A DNA stretch of 22,919 nt. Source: a virus. Of the stretch, positions 13,827 to 21,182 are shown in pieces. Made by a program: the position numbers and the translations under genes. Positions within the stretch are counted from its first letter, which is position 1, and every line of letters starts with the position of its first letter. Below the pieces are notes generated by a model. That model did no database searches, was not told the DNA's origin, and worked only from the letters and a program-made list of their open reading frames with translations. The stretch spans positions 1 to 22,919 of IMG/VR virus record IMGVR_UViG_3300036760_000090. One strand, 5' to 3'.

Positions 13827-14267
13827 CTACGCGACGGTCTGCTTCATCGACGTGGCCTGCGCCAGCGGCTGGTTGCGCGCGTCGAACGCCCGCACCTCCG
13901 CCGCGATCAGCGACGCCGCGGCGCCGACCGTGACCGACAGCCGCACAAAGGCGAAGTTGTTGTCCAACTCATCCGAGCGGCAGTTGATCTGCGCCGACTT
14001 GCCGTCGTCGGTCGCCTTCACGAGCTGCGTGATCGCCTTGCTGGTCACGTCCTTGACGCCCGTGCCAGCGGCGTCCGTGGCCTGCTGCAACTTCGCATCG
14101 ACTGTGGCCGACGCGCCGAGCACGCCGCACGAGATGACCGCGAGGATCTCGTCGACGGTCTGCATCGAGAGCCAGCCCGTGGTCACGGTGCCGGCGCCCT
14201 GCGAAATCGGGGCGATCTTGTCGTACGACACCGCCCGGTTGCTGGGGAGAGTGTTCGGATTGCTCAT
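13827..14267 (-). CDS. Conserved virion protein after capsid gene (146 aa)
   Basis: A 146-aa protein with strong ribosome binding site (AGGAGAACAG). It begins MSNPNTLPSNRAVSYDKIAP, then shows WLSMQTVDEILAVISCGVLG and later a DGKSAQINCRSDELD segment and beta-rich FAFVRLSVTVGAAAS. Genes of similar size and place, just after the major capsid gene, often encode capsid decoration or accessory proteins; nothing here proves it. No signal peptide or membrane helix. It lies after the GC-rich hairpin that follows the capsid gene. Confidence 0.7.
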   Translation of the reverse strand: MSNPNTLPSNRAVSYDKIAPISQGAGTVTTGWLSMQTVDEILAVISCGVLGASATVDAKLQQATDAAGTGVKDVTSKAITQLVKATDDGKSAQINCRSDELDNNFAFVRLSVTVGAAASLIAAEVRAFDARNQPLAQATSMKQTVA

Positions 14268-14290
14268 GTCTGTTCTCCTCTTGCTTCGGA

Positions 14291-14314
14291 GGGGGAGCGG
14301 CGGGCCGCTCCCCC
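14291..14314. other. GC-rich hairpin after the capsid gene
   Basis: GGGGGAGCGG (14291-14300) pairs perfectly with CCGCTCCCCC (14305-14314) around the loop CGGG. It lies ten bases past the capsid stop codon. On the minus strand TCCGAAGC follows, with no U-tract, so it is more likely an RNA-stabilising or processing hairpin that protects the abundant capsid message than an intrinsic terminator. Confidence 0.6.
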
Positions 14315-14324
14315 CACATCAGTC

Positions 14325-15686
14325 CTAGGTGGCCAACGTCACGAAGTGGCTCTTCGTGTTCGATCCCTTCGCCGGCGTCACCGCCGCGCTGAGGAACGGC
14401 TCGCCGCCGAAACGCAGCGTCCAACGGAACGCCTGCACGCCGAAGTCGAAGTACAGGTGGATCGAACTCGCGAAGCCCATGCCGCCGCTCTTCTGGGTCA
14501 GGTACATGCCTGTCGGATCCACGAGCTGCAGGTCGCCCTTCGTGCCCAGCGAGCTGGCGTGCTCCGAGAGCACCACCGGCAGGCCCATCAGGAACCCGCC
14601 CGGCGCCCCCGCGAACCCGCCCTGCGGCGGGAACCAGACGTTGTTCTGGCCGGAGGTCATCGCGTAGAGCTGCGAGATCGTGTCCATGTTGGCGATCCAG
14701 AACGCCTTCGACAGGTTCAGCGGCAGGATGCGCTTGAACACGTTCAGCACGTCCGCGACAGCGATCAGGTTCGCGCCGCTCCGGGTCACACTGATCAGCG
14801 CCGGCGAGTTCATCCAGCCGAGCGGCTGGCCCGCGCCGACACCCGACATGATCGAGTCCGACACCTTCCAGTTGATCGCCTCGGCCGCGCCGCGCGTCAG
14901 CCGCTCGTTGAGCCGCGGCGCGTCCGCGAGCAGTTCGTCCGTCGCCAGGACGAAGGCGTACAGCTCATTCAGCCGCACCTGACGGAGCCCGGTCTGCAAG
15001 CGGCTGGGCGTCATCTGCCCGCCTTCAGAGCGCCAGGCCGCCTGCACGCCCGTCGCCCCCCAGGGCGTCGATTCATCGACGATCAGCTCCACCGAGTTTG
15101 ATTCCGTCGGTTCGACGGTGAACCGGGAGATGATGTCCGACATGCCGTCGTACATCTCCCAGATCGCCTGACGGAACTCCGGCGGCACCATGTAGCCCTC
15201 GTCGGCGCCCAGCTCGCGGTTGTAGTTGGTGGGCGCGGCCATCGGGCCGCCGCCGCCATTCGCGCCGTTGAGCCGGTTCAGGCGCTCGTCGAAGCGGAAG
15301 CTGCCCCCGGCCGGGTTCGCGGCCTTCACAGCCAGGGCGAACTCCGCGAGGTTGGTGAAGCCGGCCTTCGGGTCGGCGTCGCCCAGGTCGCGGCCCACTT
15401 CGACGCCCGCGGCGCCGCGCCCGCCCTTCGGCCTGCCCACGCTGGCCGACGCCTCGGCGATGTCGCGCTTGCGCTGCGCGTCCATGCCCTCTTCGCGCTC
15501 GGCGTAGCGGCCGAGCCGCACGATCTCCGCGTCGATCGCGTCGATGCGCGCGTTGATCTCGTCGTCACGGGTCTGCTCGGCGTCGGTCAGCGCCCGGTTC
15601 TCGGTCTGTGCCGCGGTGATGGCGCCCATGCCCTCGGTGTGCAGCGCGGCGCGCTCCTTGCGAAGGGCGGCGATTCGTTCTCGCAT
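14325..15686 (-). CDS. Major capsid protein (HK97 fold)
   Basis: A 453-aa HK97-type capsid protein. Start is the ATG at 15686 with GGGAGGAAC upstream. Residues 1-75 are a charged coiled-coil delta domain (RERIAALRKERAALHTE; AEQTRDDEINARIDAIDAE), expected to act as an internal scaffold and be removed by the protease encoded just upstream. The cleavage point cannot be set. The mature part carries the family features: YMVPPEFRQAIWEMYDGMSD, EYE-type YAFVLATDELLADAP, FWIANMDTISQLYAMTS and GFLMGLPVVLSEHA, ending in the strand PFLSAAVTPAKGSNTKSHFV. It has its own promoter and leader with a terminator-like hairpin. Confidence 0.93.
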   Translation of the reverse strand: MRERIAALRKERAALHTEGMGAITAAQTENRALTDAEQTRDDEINARIDAIDAEIVRLGRYAEREEGMDAQRKRDIAEASASVGRPKGGRGAAGVEVGRDLGDADPKAGFTNLAEFALAVKAANPAGGSFRFDERLNRLNGANGGGGPMAAPTNYNRELGADEGYMVPPEFRQAIWEMYDGMSDIISRFTVEPTESNSVELIVDESTPWGATGVQAAWRSEGGQMTPSRLQTGLRQVRLNELYAFVLATDELLADAPRLNERLTRGAAEAINWKVSDSIMSGVGAGQPLGWMNSPALISVTRSGANLIAVADVLNVFKRILPLNLSKAFWIANMDTISQLYAMTSGQNNVWFPPQGGFAGAPGGFLMGLPVVLSEHASSLGTKGDLQLVDPTGMYLTQKSGGMGFASSIHLYFDFGVQAFRWTLRFGGEPFLSAAVTPAKGSNTKSHFVTLAT

Positions 15687-15856
15687 TTCCGTTCCTCCCA
15701 CGTTGTGGTGGTGCGGGGAACGCAAAAAGGGCGCGCTCAGCGCACCGGATCAATCTCCGGTGCAGCCAAGCGCGCCTCTACCGAGTCGCCTTTGCTGCGT
15801 CGCCGCCACCGCTCGGAACTCGACGGAGTCTCCGCGATGGCGACCACTAGGAATCA
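15687..15856 (-). other. Structured leader of the capsid message
   Basis: The roughly 170-base stretch between the predicted start site (near 15856) and the capsid ATG holds no ORF of note but dense potential pairing. GGTCGCC near 15843-15837 can pair with either of two GGCGAC copies (near 15806 and 15790), CGGAGACTCCG forms a small hairpin, and the terminator-like hairpin lies at 15730-15776. Its order (promoter, alternative pairing, terminator, ribosome binding site) is that of an attenuator or cis-regulatory RNA. It matches no riboswitch consensus I know. Confidence 0.45.
15724..15776 (-). terminator. Terminator-like hairpin in capsid leader
   Basis: On the minus strand GGCGCGCT (15776-15769) pairs with AGCGCGCC (15737-15730); inside is a second perfect 8-bp stem GCACCGGA/TCCGGTGC (15763-15742) with a six-base loop. 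CTTTTTGCG follows. This is the form of a strong intrinsic terminator. It ends about 40 bases before the capsid ATG, so no full promoter fits between, favouring attenuation over simple termination. Confidence 0.75.
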
Positions 15857-15862
15857 GTCGCT

Positions 15863-15891
15863 ACTCTACGCCCGGCGCATTGCGTTGTCAA
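15863..15891 (-). promoter_or_regulatory. Strong promoter-like site for capsid message
   Basis: On the minus strand TTGACA (15891-15886), a 17-base spacer, and TAGAGT (15868-15863) make a near-consensus sigma-70-type promoter. The -35 and spacer lie within the last codons of the protease gene and the -10 starts with its TAG stop. A predicted start near 15856 puts the terminator-like hairpin in the leader. Confidence 0.7.
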
Positions 15892-16822
15892 GCCGCCGCC
15901 GCCGCCGCTCCGCGTCGAAGTCGACGCCAGGGGTTGTCGCTTCCGCCATCGGCGCGTCGCCCGCGGCATCCGCCCGCGCCCCCGCGCCCTTCGTCCCCGC
16001 CAGCCGCGCGATCGTGTCCCCGAGCGTGCCCACGCGGTCCGCCATTCCCATCTTCACCGCATCCTTCGCCCCCACGATGTAGCCCTCGCCGAAGCCGCCG
16101 CGCACCTCCGACGCCTTCACGCCGCGGCCGCGCGCCACCGCATCGACGAAGAGCCCGTAGTACTGGTCGATCCGCCCCTGCATGAGCGCCCGGCCGTCCT
16201 CGGACAGCGCCTCGGCGTCGTTGCCGAGCGTCTTGTATTTGCCGGCGCTGATGTACTCGATGTTCAGGCCCATTTGCTCGTAGAACTTCGAGGCGTCGAT
16301 GTTCATCATCCAGACGCCCACCGAGCCCACCGACCCCGACGGGCTCACCACCAGCTCGTCCGCCTGCGTTGCGATCCAGTACGCCGCGCTGAAGGCGTAG
16401 CTGTCCGCCACGGCGACGATCGGCTTCGTGCCGCGCGCCTTGTAGATCACGTCGGCCAGCTCCGGCGTGCCGTAGACCTCGCCGCCCGGCGAGCAGATGT
16501 CCAGCACGATCGCGCCCACGCTCTCGTCCGCCACCAGCGCCCGGAACTGCGCGCCGATCGCCTCGGTGCTCGCCCCGCCGCCGAAGAGGTAGTCGAAGAA
16601 GTCCTGCGGCCCCTTCTGGCTCATCGGCCCGTAGACCGGCAGCACCGCCACCGACCCAGAGCGCGTCGAGCCGCCCCGTGCCGCCTCTACCGGCGCCGGC
16701 TCCCCGCCGGCCTGCGTCCGCGCCAGCGCGCGCTCCAGCGCCCCCCGCTCGATCGCCCACGGCGTCTCGCTCAGCCACGCCCCCATGCCGTTGCTCGTCT
16801 TCATGCCGTTGCTCGTCTTCAT
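15866..16822 (-). CDS. Capsid maturation protease, S49/SppA-type
   Basis: A 318-aa serine protease of the S49 family used as a phage head maturation protease. The Ser/Lys dyad can be seen: S145 in DSYAFSAAYW and K197 in SAGKYKTLG, 52 residues apart as in SppA. VLDICSPGGEVYG (107-119) forms the ClpP-like oxyanion-side loop, and SGSVGSVGVWM (162-172) follows the usual pattern. It should remove the delta domain of the capsid protein. The start ATG at 16822 has AGGAGGTCGC upstream and overlaps the portal stop as ATGA. The N-terminus is odd, MKTSNG repeated twice, from an 18-bp tandem duplication. The C-terminal tail is Arg-rich (RRRRRLDNAMRRA). Confidence 0.88.
   Translation of the reverse strand: MKTSNGMKTSNGMGAWLSETPWAIERGALERALARTQAGGEPAPVEAARGGSTRSGSVAVLPVYGPMSQKGPQDFFDYLFGGGASTEAIGAQFRALVADESVGAIVLDICSPGGEVYGTPELADVIYKARGTKPIVAVADSYAFSAAYWIATQADELVVSPSGSVGSVGVWMMNIDASKFYEQMGLNIEYISAGKYKTLGNDAEALSEDGRALMQGRIDQYYGLFVDAVARGRGVKASEVRGGFGEGYIVGAKDAVKMGMADRVGTLGDTIARLAGTKGAGARADAAGDAPMAEATTPGVDFDAERRRRRLDNAMRRA
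16784..16819. repeat. 18-bp tandem duplication at protease start
   Basis: The 18-base unit CATGCCGTTGCTCGTCTT occurs twice in a row (16784-16801 and 16802-16819) and its first six bases a third time (16820-16825). It adds MKTSNG to the N-terminus of the protease and gives three possible ATG starts (16822, 16804, 16786). Only the first has a good ribosome binding site. Confidence 0.95.
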
Positions 16823-18354
16823 GCCGCGACCTCCTCTCCCAGCGCCAGCGCCGCCAACTGCGTCACCCACGCCGGCTCGCTCTCCTCGGCCACGTGCAGC
16901 CCGCCCTCGCGGACCGCCGCCGTGTGCTCCTGACAGTACGCCGCCGCCGCCGCCTCGTCGACGTGCAGGTCCCTCACGATCTCCCCGGCGTGTTTCGCGT
17001 AGAACTCGCCCAGCCAGGCGTCCCACGCCGCGCCGTCGCCGGCGTGCTTCACCGCCGCCTTGCGCAGCGCCGTGCACTCCTTCCGCACGATGCGCGCCGC
17101 CGCGTTGCTCGCCAGCAGCTCCGCCGCGGCCGCGGCCTTCCCCGCGCCGGCGCCGGCGTCCGTGCCCTGCCCCACGCGCATATTCAGCGGCGAGAGCATC
17201 TCGTCCAGCCCCGGCAGCGCCCGCATGTTCTCCTTCTTCCGGATCTCGTTGCGCGTCATCCACGGCGCGTTCCCGCCGGCGGCGATCTGGTACGCCGCCA
17301 CCCGCGTGGCCGTGTCGGCGCGCAGGAGGCCATCGAGGTTGAACTCGGCGTAGAAGGCGTCCGAGACGATCAGGTCCCGCTGGATCGCCTGCTCCCAGCG
17401 CACCGCCCACGGCCGCAGCGTGTGCGTGACGAACATGATCATGAACTGCTCGATGCCCGTGCCCCACGTCGTCGAGCGCTCATGCTCGCCCAGCAGCGGC
17501 AGCGGGATGCCGAAGCGCCGCGCGATGTCCGCGACCTGGTACTTCCGTGTCTCCAGGAATTGGGCATCCTGCGAGGTCATGCCGACCTGCGACCACTCCA
17601 TCCCTTCCTCGAGCACGACGGTGCGGTGGGCGTTCGCCAGCCCCGAGTTCGCTTCGTTCCAGCTTGCCTTGAGGTTCGCGCGCGCCTCCGCGCTCAGCGC
17701 CTTCGGATGCTTCAGCACGCCCTTCGGGCTCGCGTCCTGAGCGAAGAACCGCGCTCCGTATTGCTCGGCCGCCATTGCGAGGCCGATGCTGTCCTTCGCC
17801 ATCTCGATCGGTGACAGCCCCTTCACCCCGTCCGACGATAGCCCGCGCAGGTGGAAGATCTCCGCTTGATCGAGGTCGTACGTGCTGCCATCGTCGCGCC
17901 GCACGTGGTAGACCACCGTCCCGTCCGGCTGCAGCGCCGGCTCGACGCGGCCAGGGTGCAGCGGGATCAGCCCCTCCGTGAACGGCGTCCCCGGCGTCAT
18001 GATCTTGCGCGAGTAGGCGTTGCCCCGGAGCACCATGTGCCCCATCATCATCTCGCGCCACTCGAAGCTGGTCTGCCAGCGGTTCGGCCGCTTCTCCAGC
18101 ACGTCCGTCAGGCCGATCACCGCCCGCTCGCGCTCCCCCGCGCCCTTGTCGATGTAGACGTGCAGCGGCGTCGAGGCGATCGACTCGGCCAGAATCCGCA
18201 CGCACGCAGCGACGATGCTCGCCCGCATCGCCGAATCCTCCGTGACCGAGATGCCCGCCACCGACCGCGGCACCCAGTTCGACCACGCCCGCGGGTCGCC
18301 CGGACTCATGTCCGCCCGCGGACGCTCCAGCATCCGCATCAGCATTCCGCTCAT
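16819..18354 (-). CDS. Portal protein (HK97 type)
   Basis: A 511-aa portal. The start is the ATG at 18354, with GAGGAAGGGGG upstream and overlapping the stop of the small membrane gene as ATGA; a frame 25 codons longer lacks support. Hallmarks are RASIVAACVRILAESIASTP (about 44-63), TDVLEKRPNRWQTSFEWREM with MMGHMVLRGNAYSRKI, IFHLRGLSSDGVKGLSPIEM, and TSQDAQFLETRKYQVADIAR with FGIPLPLLG. It forms the dodecameric ring through which DNA enters and leaves and binds the terminase. The C-terminal part after about 390 is Ala/Glu-rich and beyond the common core, and may help with head assembly. Confidence 0.92.
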   Translation of the reverse strand: MSGMLMRMLERPRADMSPGDPRAWSNWVPRSVAGISVTEDSAMRASIVAACVRILAESIASTPLHVYIDKGAGERERAVIGLTDVLEKRPNRWQTSFEWREMMMGHMVLRGNAYSRKIMTPGTPFTEGLIPLHPGRVEPALQPDGTVVYHVRRDDGSTYDLDQAEIFHLRGLSSDGVKGLSPIEMAKDSIGLAMAAEQYGARFFAQDASPKGVLKHPKALSAEARANLKASWNEANSGLANAHRTVVLEEGMEWSQVGMTSQDAQFLETRKYQVADIARRFGIPLPLLGEHERSTTWGTGIEQFMIMFVTHTLRPWAVRWEQAIQRDLIVSDAFYAEFNLDGLLRADTATRVAAYQIAAGGNAPWMTRNEIRKKENMRALPGLDEMLSPLNMRVGQGTDAGAGAGKAAAAAELLASNAAARIVRKECTALRKAAVKHAGDGAAWDAWLGEFYAKHAGEIVRDLHVDEAAAAAYCQEHTAAVREGGLHVAEESEPAWVTQLAALALGEEVAA

Positions 18355-18539
18355 TCGTCCCCCTTCCTCAGCGCTACCAGCGCCGGCGCCAGGGCGATGC
18401 CCAGCGCGATCAGCCCGCAGAAGATCCACGCCGCCGGCGCGTACACCAGCGCCAGCCCATATGCCGTCGCGCCCGCGCCCCCCAACGCCAGCACGTCACG
18501 CAGGTCAACCAGCGCCACGATGGCGCGCAGCAGCTTCAC
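18351..18539 (-). CDS. Small two-helix membrane protein
   Basis: A 62-aa protein starting at a GTG (18539) that overlaps the stop of the large terminase as GTGA. Hydrophobic stretches at about residues 17-35 and 37-57 (AAWIFCGLIALGIALAPALV) would make two membrane helices, with a basic start (MKLLR) and charged end (RKGDE). Small membrane proteins of this kind are frequent between terminase and portal genes in HK97-like phages; the role is not known to me. The overlapping ends with both neighbours argue it is real. Confidence 0.7.
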   Translation of the reverse strand: MKLLRAIVALVDLRDVLALGGAGATAYGLALVYAPAAWIFCGLIALGIALAPALVALRKGDE

Positions 18540-20215
18540 AGGACGGTGATTCCAGCCGTCTCATACACCGACCGCCCGTCCTCGCCGTCGCGCACCATCG
18601 CTCGCCCCACGGCCATCGCCAGCGCCACCATGCCGTCCACCTTCTCGCTGCTCTTCTCCTTCGAGATCTTCAGGTTGCCGGCCGCGTCCTGCTCCACCGC
18701 CACGTTGCTGGCGTGCCACGTCAGCACCGGGTTGCCGCCGTGCCGCAGCGTCCGCGCCAGCAGTTGTCGCTCGATCTCCTTCGTCGGCGCCGCCATCGAC
18801 GCGAACCCCTGCCCGAACGGTACCACCACGAAGCCGTCGCCCATCAACTGCGTCTGCAGCTGCGTCGAGTTCCAGCGGTCGATCGCGATCTCGCGGATGT
18901 TGCACCACGCCCCCAGCTCGCGGACGCGCTCGCGGATCACGTCGTAGTCCACCACGTTGCCGTCGGTCACCTCGATGTAGCCCTCGCGCGACCACTGCTC
19001 GTACGGGATGCGGTCGTGCTTCGTCCGCGACAGCACCGTCTCCTCCGGCAGCCAGAAGTACGACAGCACGTGCCCGCCGCCATCCTCGCCGGGGAAGAAC
19101 AGCTCGAGCGCCGTCATGTCCGACGTGCTGGAGAGGTCGAGCCCGGCGTAGCACGGCCGGCCCGCCAGCGTCTGCGGGTCGAAGGTTTCCCCGCCCTCGT
19201 TCCAAAGGTCCATGTCGATCCAGCGGTTCGCCTGCTGCGTCCAGACGTTCAGGTGCAGCCGCAGCACGGCGTTCTGTTGCCCCGGCACGAGCTTCGCCCG
19301 CTCCACCTTGCGCGCGATGTCCTCAACCTTCACCGACACGCCCAGGTTCGGGTTCGCCTTCACCCAGACCGCCGGGTCCGTCCAGTCGTCTTCCTCGTCG
19401 ATCGTCGCGATGTACACGAAAAACGAGTCATCCTCGATCGTCCCTTCGAGCACCTTGATGCCGTAATCGTGCTGCTCCCAACAGACGGTATTACGGTCGT
19501 AGCCGGCCGTGGTGATCACAAACGTCATCGGCTGCCGGCGCGAGGCTGTCGCCGTATCCAACACATCCCAGACGGCGCGAGTCTTGTGCGCGTGCAGCTC
19601 GTCGATGATGCAGCCGGCCATGTTGAGGCCGTCCATGCTGTCGGCGTCCGCGCCCAACGGCTCGAACTTCGAGTTCGACGCCTCGCTATGCAGATTGGCG
19701 ACGAACGATTGCACGTCCTTGCGCAGGAATGGCGACGCCTTCACCATCCGCGCCGCCTCGCCCCAGACGATCTTCGCCTGGTCGCGCTTCACGGCCGCCG
19801 CGTACACCTCGGCACCGGGCTCGCCGTCGAAGAAGGCGAGCTGTAGGCCGACGCCAGACGCTAAAAAGCTCTTGCCGTTCTTGCGCCCCAGCTCGGTGTA
19901 TGAGATGCGATAGCGGCGCGTACCGTCGGCGCGCATCCAGCCGAAGAGCGACCCGATGATGAACTCTTCCCACGGCTCCAAGCGCACCGGCGTGTTCGCC
20001 CACTCGCCCTTCGAGTGCTGGACGAAGCCGAAGAAACTGATCGCTTTGGCCGCTGCCCTGTCATCAAAGCGCAGGCCGCGGTCGGCACCCGTCTCGACGT
20101 CGCGCATGTGCCGCTGGACCGCCAGCCGTACCAGCCGGCCGGTGACGATCTCACCCGCCAGCACGCGCTCCGCGTAGGCCGTCACCGGGCTCATCGTTCT
20201 AGTTAGAGTGGGCAT
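18536..20215 (-). CDS. terL: Terminase large subunit
   Basis: The 559-aa motor and nuclease that packages DNA through the portal. The ATG at 20215 has GGAAGAGGG upstream and overlaps the end of the upstream gene by 17 bases; an ATG at 20194 is possible. Motifs: Walker A-like GRKNGKS (110-116), Walker B CIIDELHAH (202-210), coupling motif VITTAGYD (233-240), and a RNase H-type nuclease with D360 (AGLDLSS), D446 (AIDRW) and D527 (KVDGM). The combination GRKNGKS and IIDE with HAHK fits the HK97-type TerL clade. No intein or break is visible. Confidence 0.93.
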   Translation of the reverse strand: MPTLTRTMSPVTAYAERVLAGEIVTGRLVRLAVQRHMRDVETGADRGLRFDDRAAAKAISFFGFVQHSKGEWANTPVRLEPWEEFIIGSLFGWMRADGTRRYRISYTELGRKNGKSFLASGVGLQLAFFDGEPGAEVYAAAVKRDQAKIVWGEAARMVKASPFLRKDVQSFVANLHSEASNSKFEPLGADADSMDGLNMAGCIIDELHAHKTRAVWDVLDTATASRRQPMTFVITTAGYDRNTVCWEQHDYGIKVLEGTIEDDSFFVYIATIDEEDDWTDPAVWVKANPNLGVSVKVEDIARKVERAKLVPGQQNAVLRLHLNVWTQQANRWIDMDLWNEGGETFDPQTLAGRPCYAGLDLSSTSDMTALELFFPGEDGGGHVLSYFWLPEETVLSRTKHDRIPYEQWSREGYIEVTDGNVVDYDVIRERVRELGAWCNIREIAIDRWNSTQLQTQLMGDGFVVVPFGQGFASMAAPTKEIERQLLARTLRHGGNPVLTWHASNVAVEQDAAGNLKISKEKSSEKVDGMVALAMAVGRAMVRDGEDGRSVYETAGITVL

Positions 20216-20939
20216 CGCGCTCGGCCCTCTTCCGCTCGTAATATAGGTCGATCCTCTTTTGTTCCTCCACTGCGAGGCTCCGCTGTGCCCATGCTTCAGC
20301 CGACTGGTCATATTGCGCCTTGCGCCTCGCCCGATCTTTCTCTTCCTCCACATCATCCACGAACATAAGGCATCGCATCGATTCGGCACGCCGCAGCTTC
20401 TTGAGCGCCTGCTCCGCGATCTGGTGCGCCCGCTCGCGCGTGACACCGAGCTCGTTGCCGATGATGTCGAGCGTGCGCGGACGTCCGTCCTTGATGCCGA
20501 ACCGCAGCTCGATGACGGTGCGCTCGCGTGGTGTCAGTACGTCCAGGGCGTTACGGACGCGCTCGCGCAGGAGCTGCCGGTTGGCTTCTGTTTCATAGGG
20601 CACAATCACGCCATCGGAAAGCATCATGTCGGGCGCGAATGTCCCGCCGCGACGCAGCTCACGAAGCTCGACCGGGAAGAGTCGCGATGCCTCGTCAAAG
20701 AGCGCAGTCGCGATCTGTTCCATCGCCTCGACAGAAGGCCGACGGCGGAATGTTTCGATATCACGCAATTGGCTGAAGCTCATCCCAATGGAATCTGCAA
20801 GTTGGCGCTGTGTGTACCCGCACGCCTCGCGCCGCTTCCGCATCCGCCAATTATAGAGACTCACCCGCGCCCCGATTAAAGGCTCATGCCCGCGCGGCTC
20901 GTCAGGTGGCAATTTCACAATCGGCGCCGCCGTCACCAT
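20199..20939 (-). CDS. XRE-type HTH fused to sigma-70 region 4
   Basis: A 246-aa putative transcription factor with an unusual architecture. Residues about 29-85 are an XRE/Cro-type helix-turn-helix (RMRKRREACGYTQRQLADSI, GMSFSQLRDIE). Residues about 135-184 match sigma-70 region 4: LTPRERTVIELRFGIKDG and GVTRERAHQIAEQALKKLRR, very close to the RpoD pattern. Region 2, needed for -10 recognition and main core binding, is absent. The last 50 residues are charged and helical. It lies between the terminase genes, starts three bases after the upstream stop, and overlaps the terminase start. A late-gene activator that binds DNA by XRE and core polymerase or a -35 box by region 4 is inferred. Confidence 0.8.
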   Translation of the reverse strand: MVTAAPIVKLPPDEPRGHEPLIGARVSLYNWRMRKRREACGYTQRQLADSIGMSFSQLRDIETFRRRPSVEAMEQIATALFDEASRLFPVELRELRRGGTFAPDMMLSDGVIVPYETEANRQLLRERVRNALDVLTPRERTVIELRFGIKDGRPRTLDIIGNELGVTRERAHQIAEQALKKLRRAESMRCLMFVDDVEEEKDRARRKAQYDQSAEAWAQRSLAVEEQKRIDLYYERKRAERDAHSN

Positions 20940-20942
20940 CGG

Positions 20943-21182
20943 TCAGTTCACCAGCCCGTCGATGTGGGCGCCGGCGCGCGCGATCTCGATCCGCGGCGGC
21001 ATGTCGTGCAGCTCCGTGACGCTGAACCACTGCGGGCGCGGCACGCCCGGCCCGTGCTGCGCGACGAGACTGTCGTGCAGGTTGTCCAGCATCATCTGCG
21101 TCGGCTGCTCCGCCATGAGCACCCAGTACAGCTCCGACGCCTGCCCGTTGGCATCCCGGTAGTAGTACGTGTATCGCTTCAC
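20943..21182 (-). CDS. Small unrecognised protein (79 aa) after terS
   Basis: A GTG at 21182 overlaps the TGA of the small terminase gene as GTGA, giving a 79-aa product that starts VKRYTYYYRDANGQASELYW. It has a Tyr-rich start, a central helix with EQPTQMMLDNLHDSLVAQHG, and a beta-like end (ITELHD in outline, then IEIARAGAHIDGLVN). The pattern suggests a small alpha/beta domain. It is the only gene between small terminase and the XRE/sigma regulator. I do not recognise the family; an accessory in packaging or regulation is possible. Confidence 0.6.
   Translation of the reverse strand: MKRYTYYYRDANGQASELYWVLMAEQPTQMMLDNLHDSLVAQHGPGVPRPQWFSVTELHDMPPRIEIARAGAHIDGLVN

Noticed and set aside
12527-13933. 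468-codon plus-strand ORF opposite connector genes
   Set aside because: Antisense shadow of high-GC genes; Arg/Leu/Pro-rich without recognisable domains.
15777-15800. tRNA-like fragment (ACTCGGTAGAGG resembles a D-arm)
   Set aside because: No acceptor stem, anticodon arm or T-arm with GTTCGAAT-type loop could be built around it.
15687-15856. Known riboswitch or T-box in the capsid leader
   Set aside because: I looked for T-box, SAM, glycine and cobalamin-type consensus elements and saw none; it is described only as a possible attenuator.
18215-19846. 543-codon plus-strand ORF opposite terminase and portal
   Set aside because: Antisense shadow; the minus strand has clear TerL and portal motifs here.
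20216-20446. 77-codon N-terminal extension of the large terminase
   Set aside because: It lies within the XRE/sigma gene in another frame, is Arg/Ser-rich and lacks a ribosome binding site; the ATG at 20215 has one.
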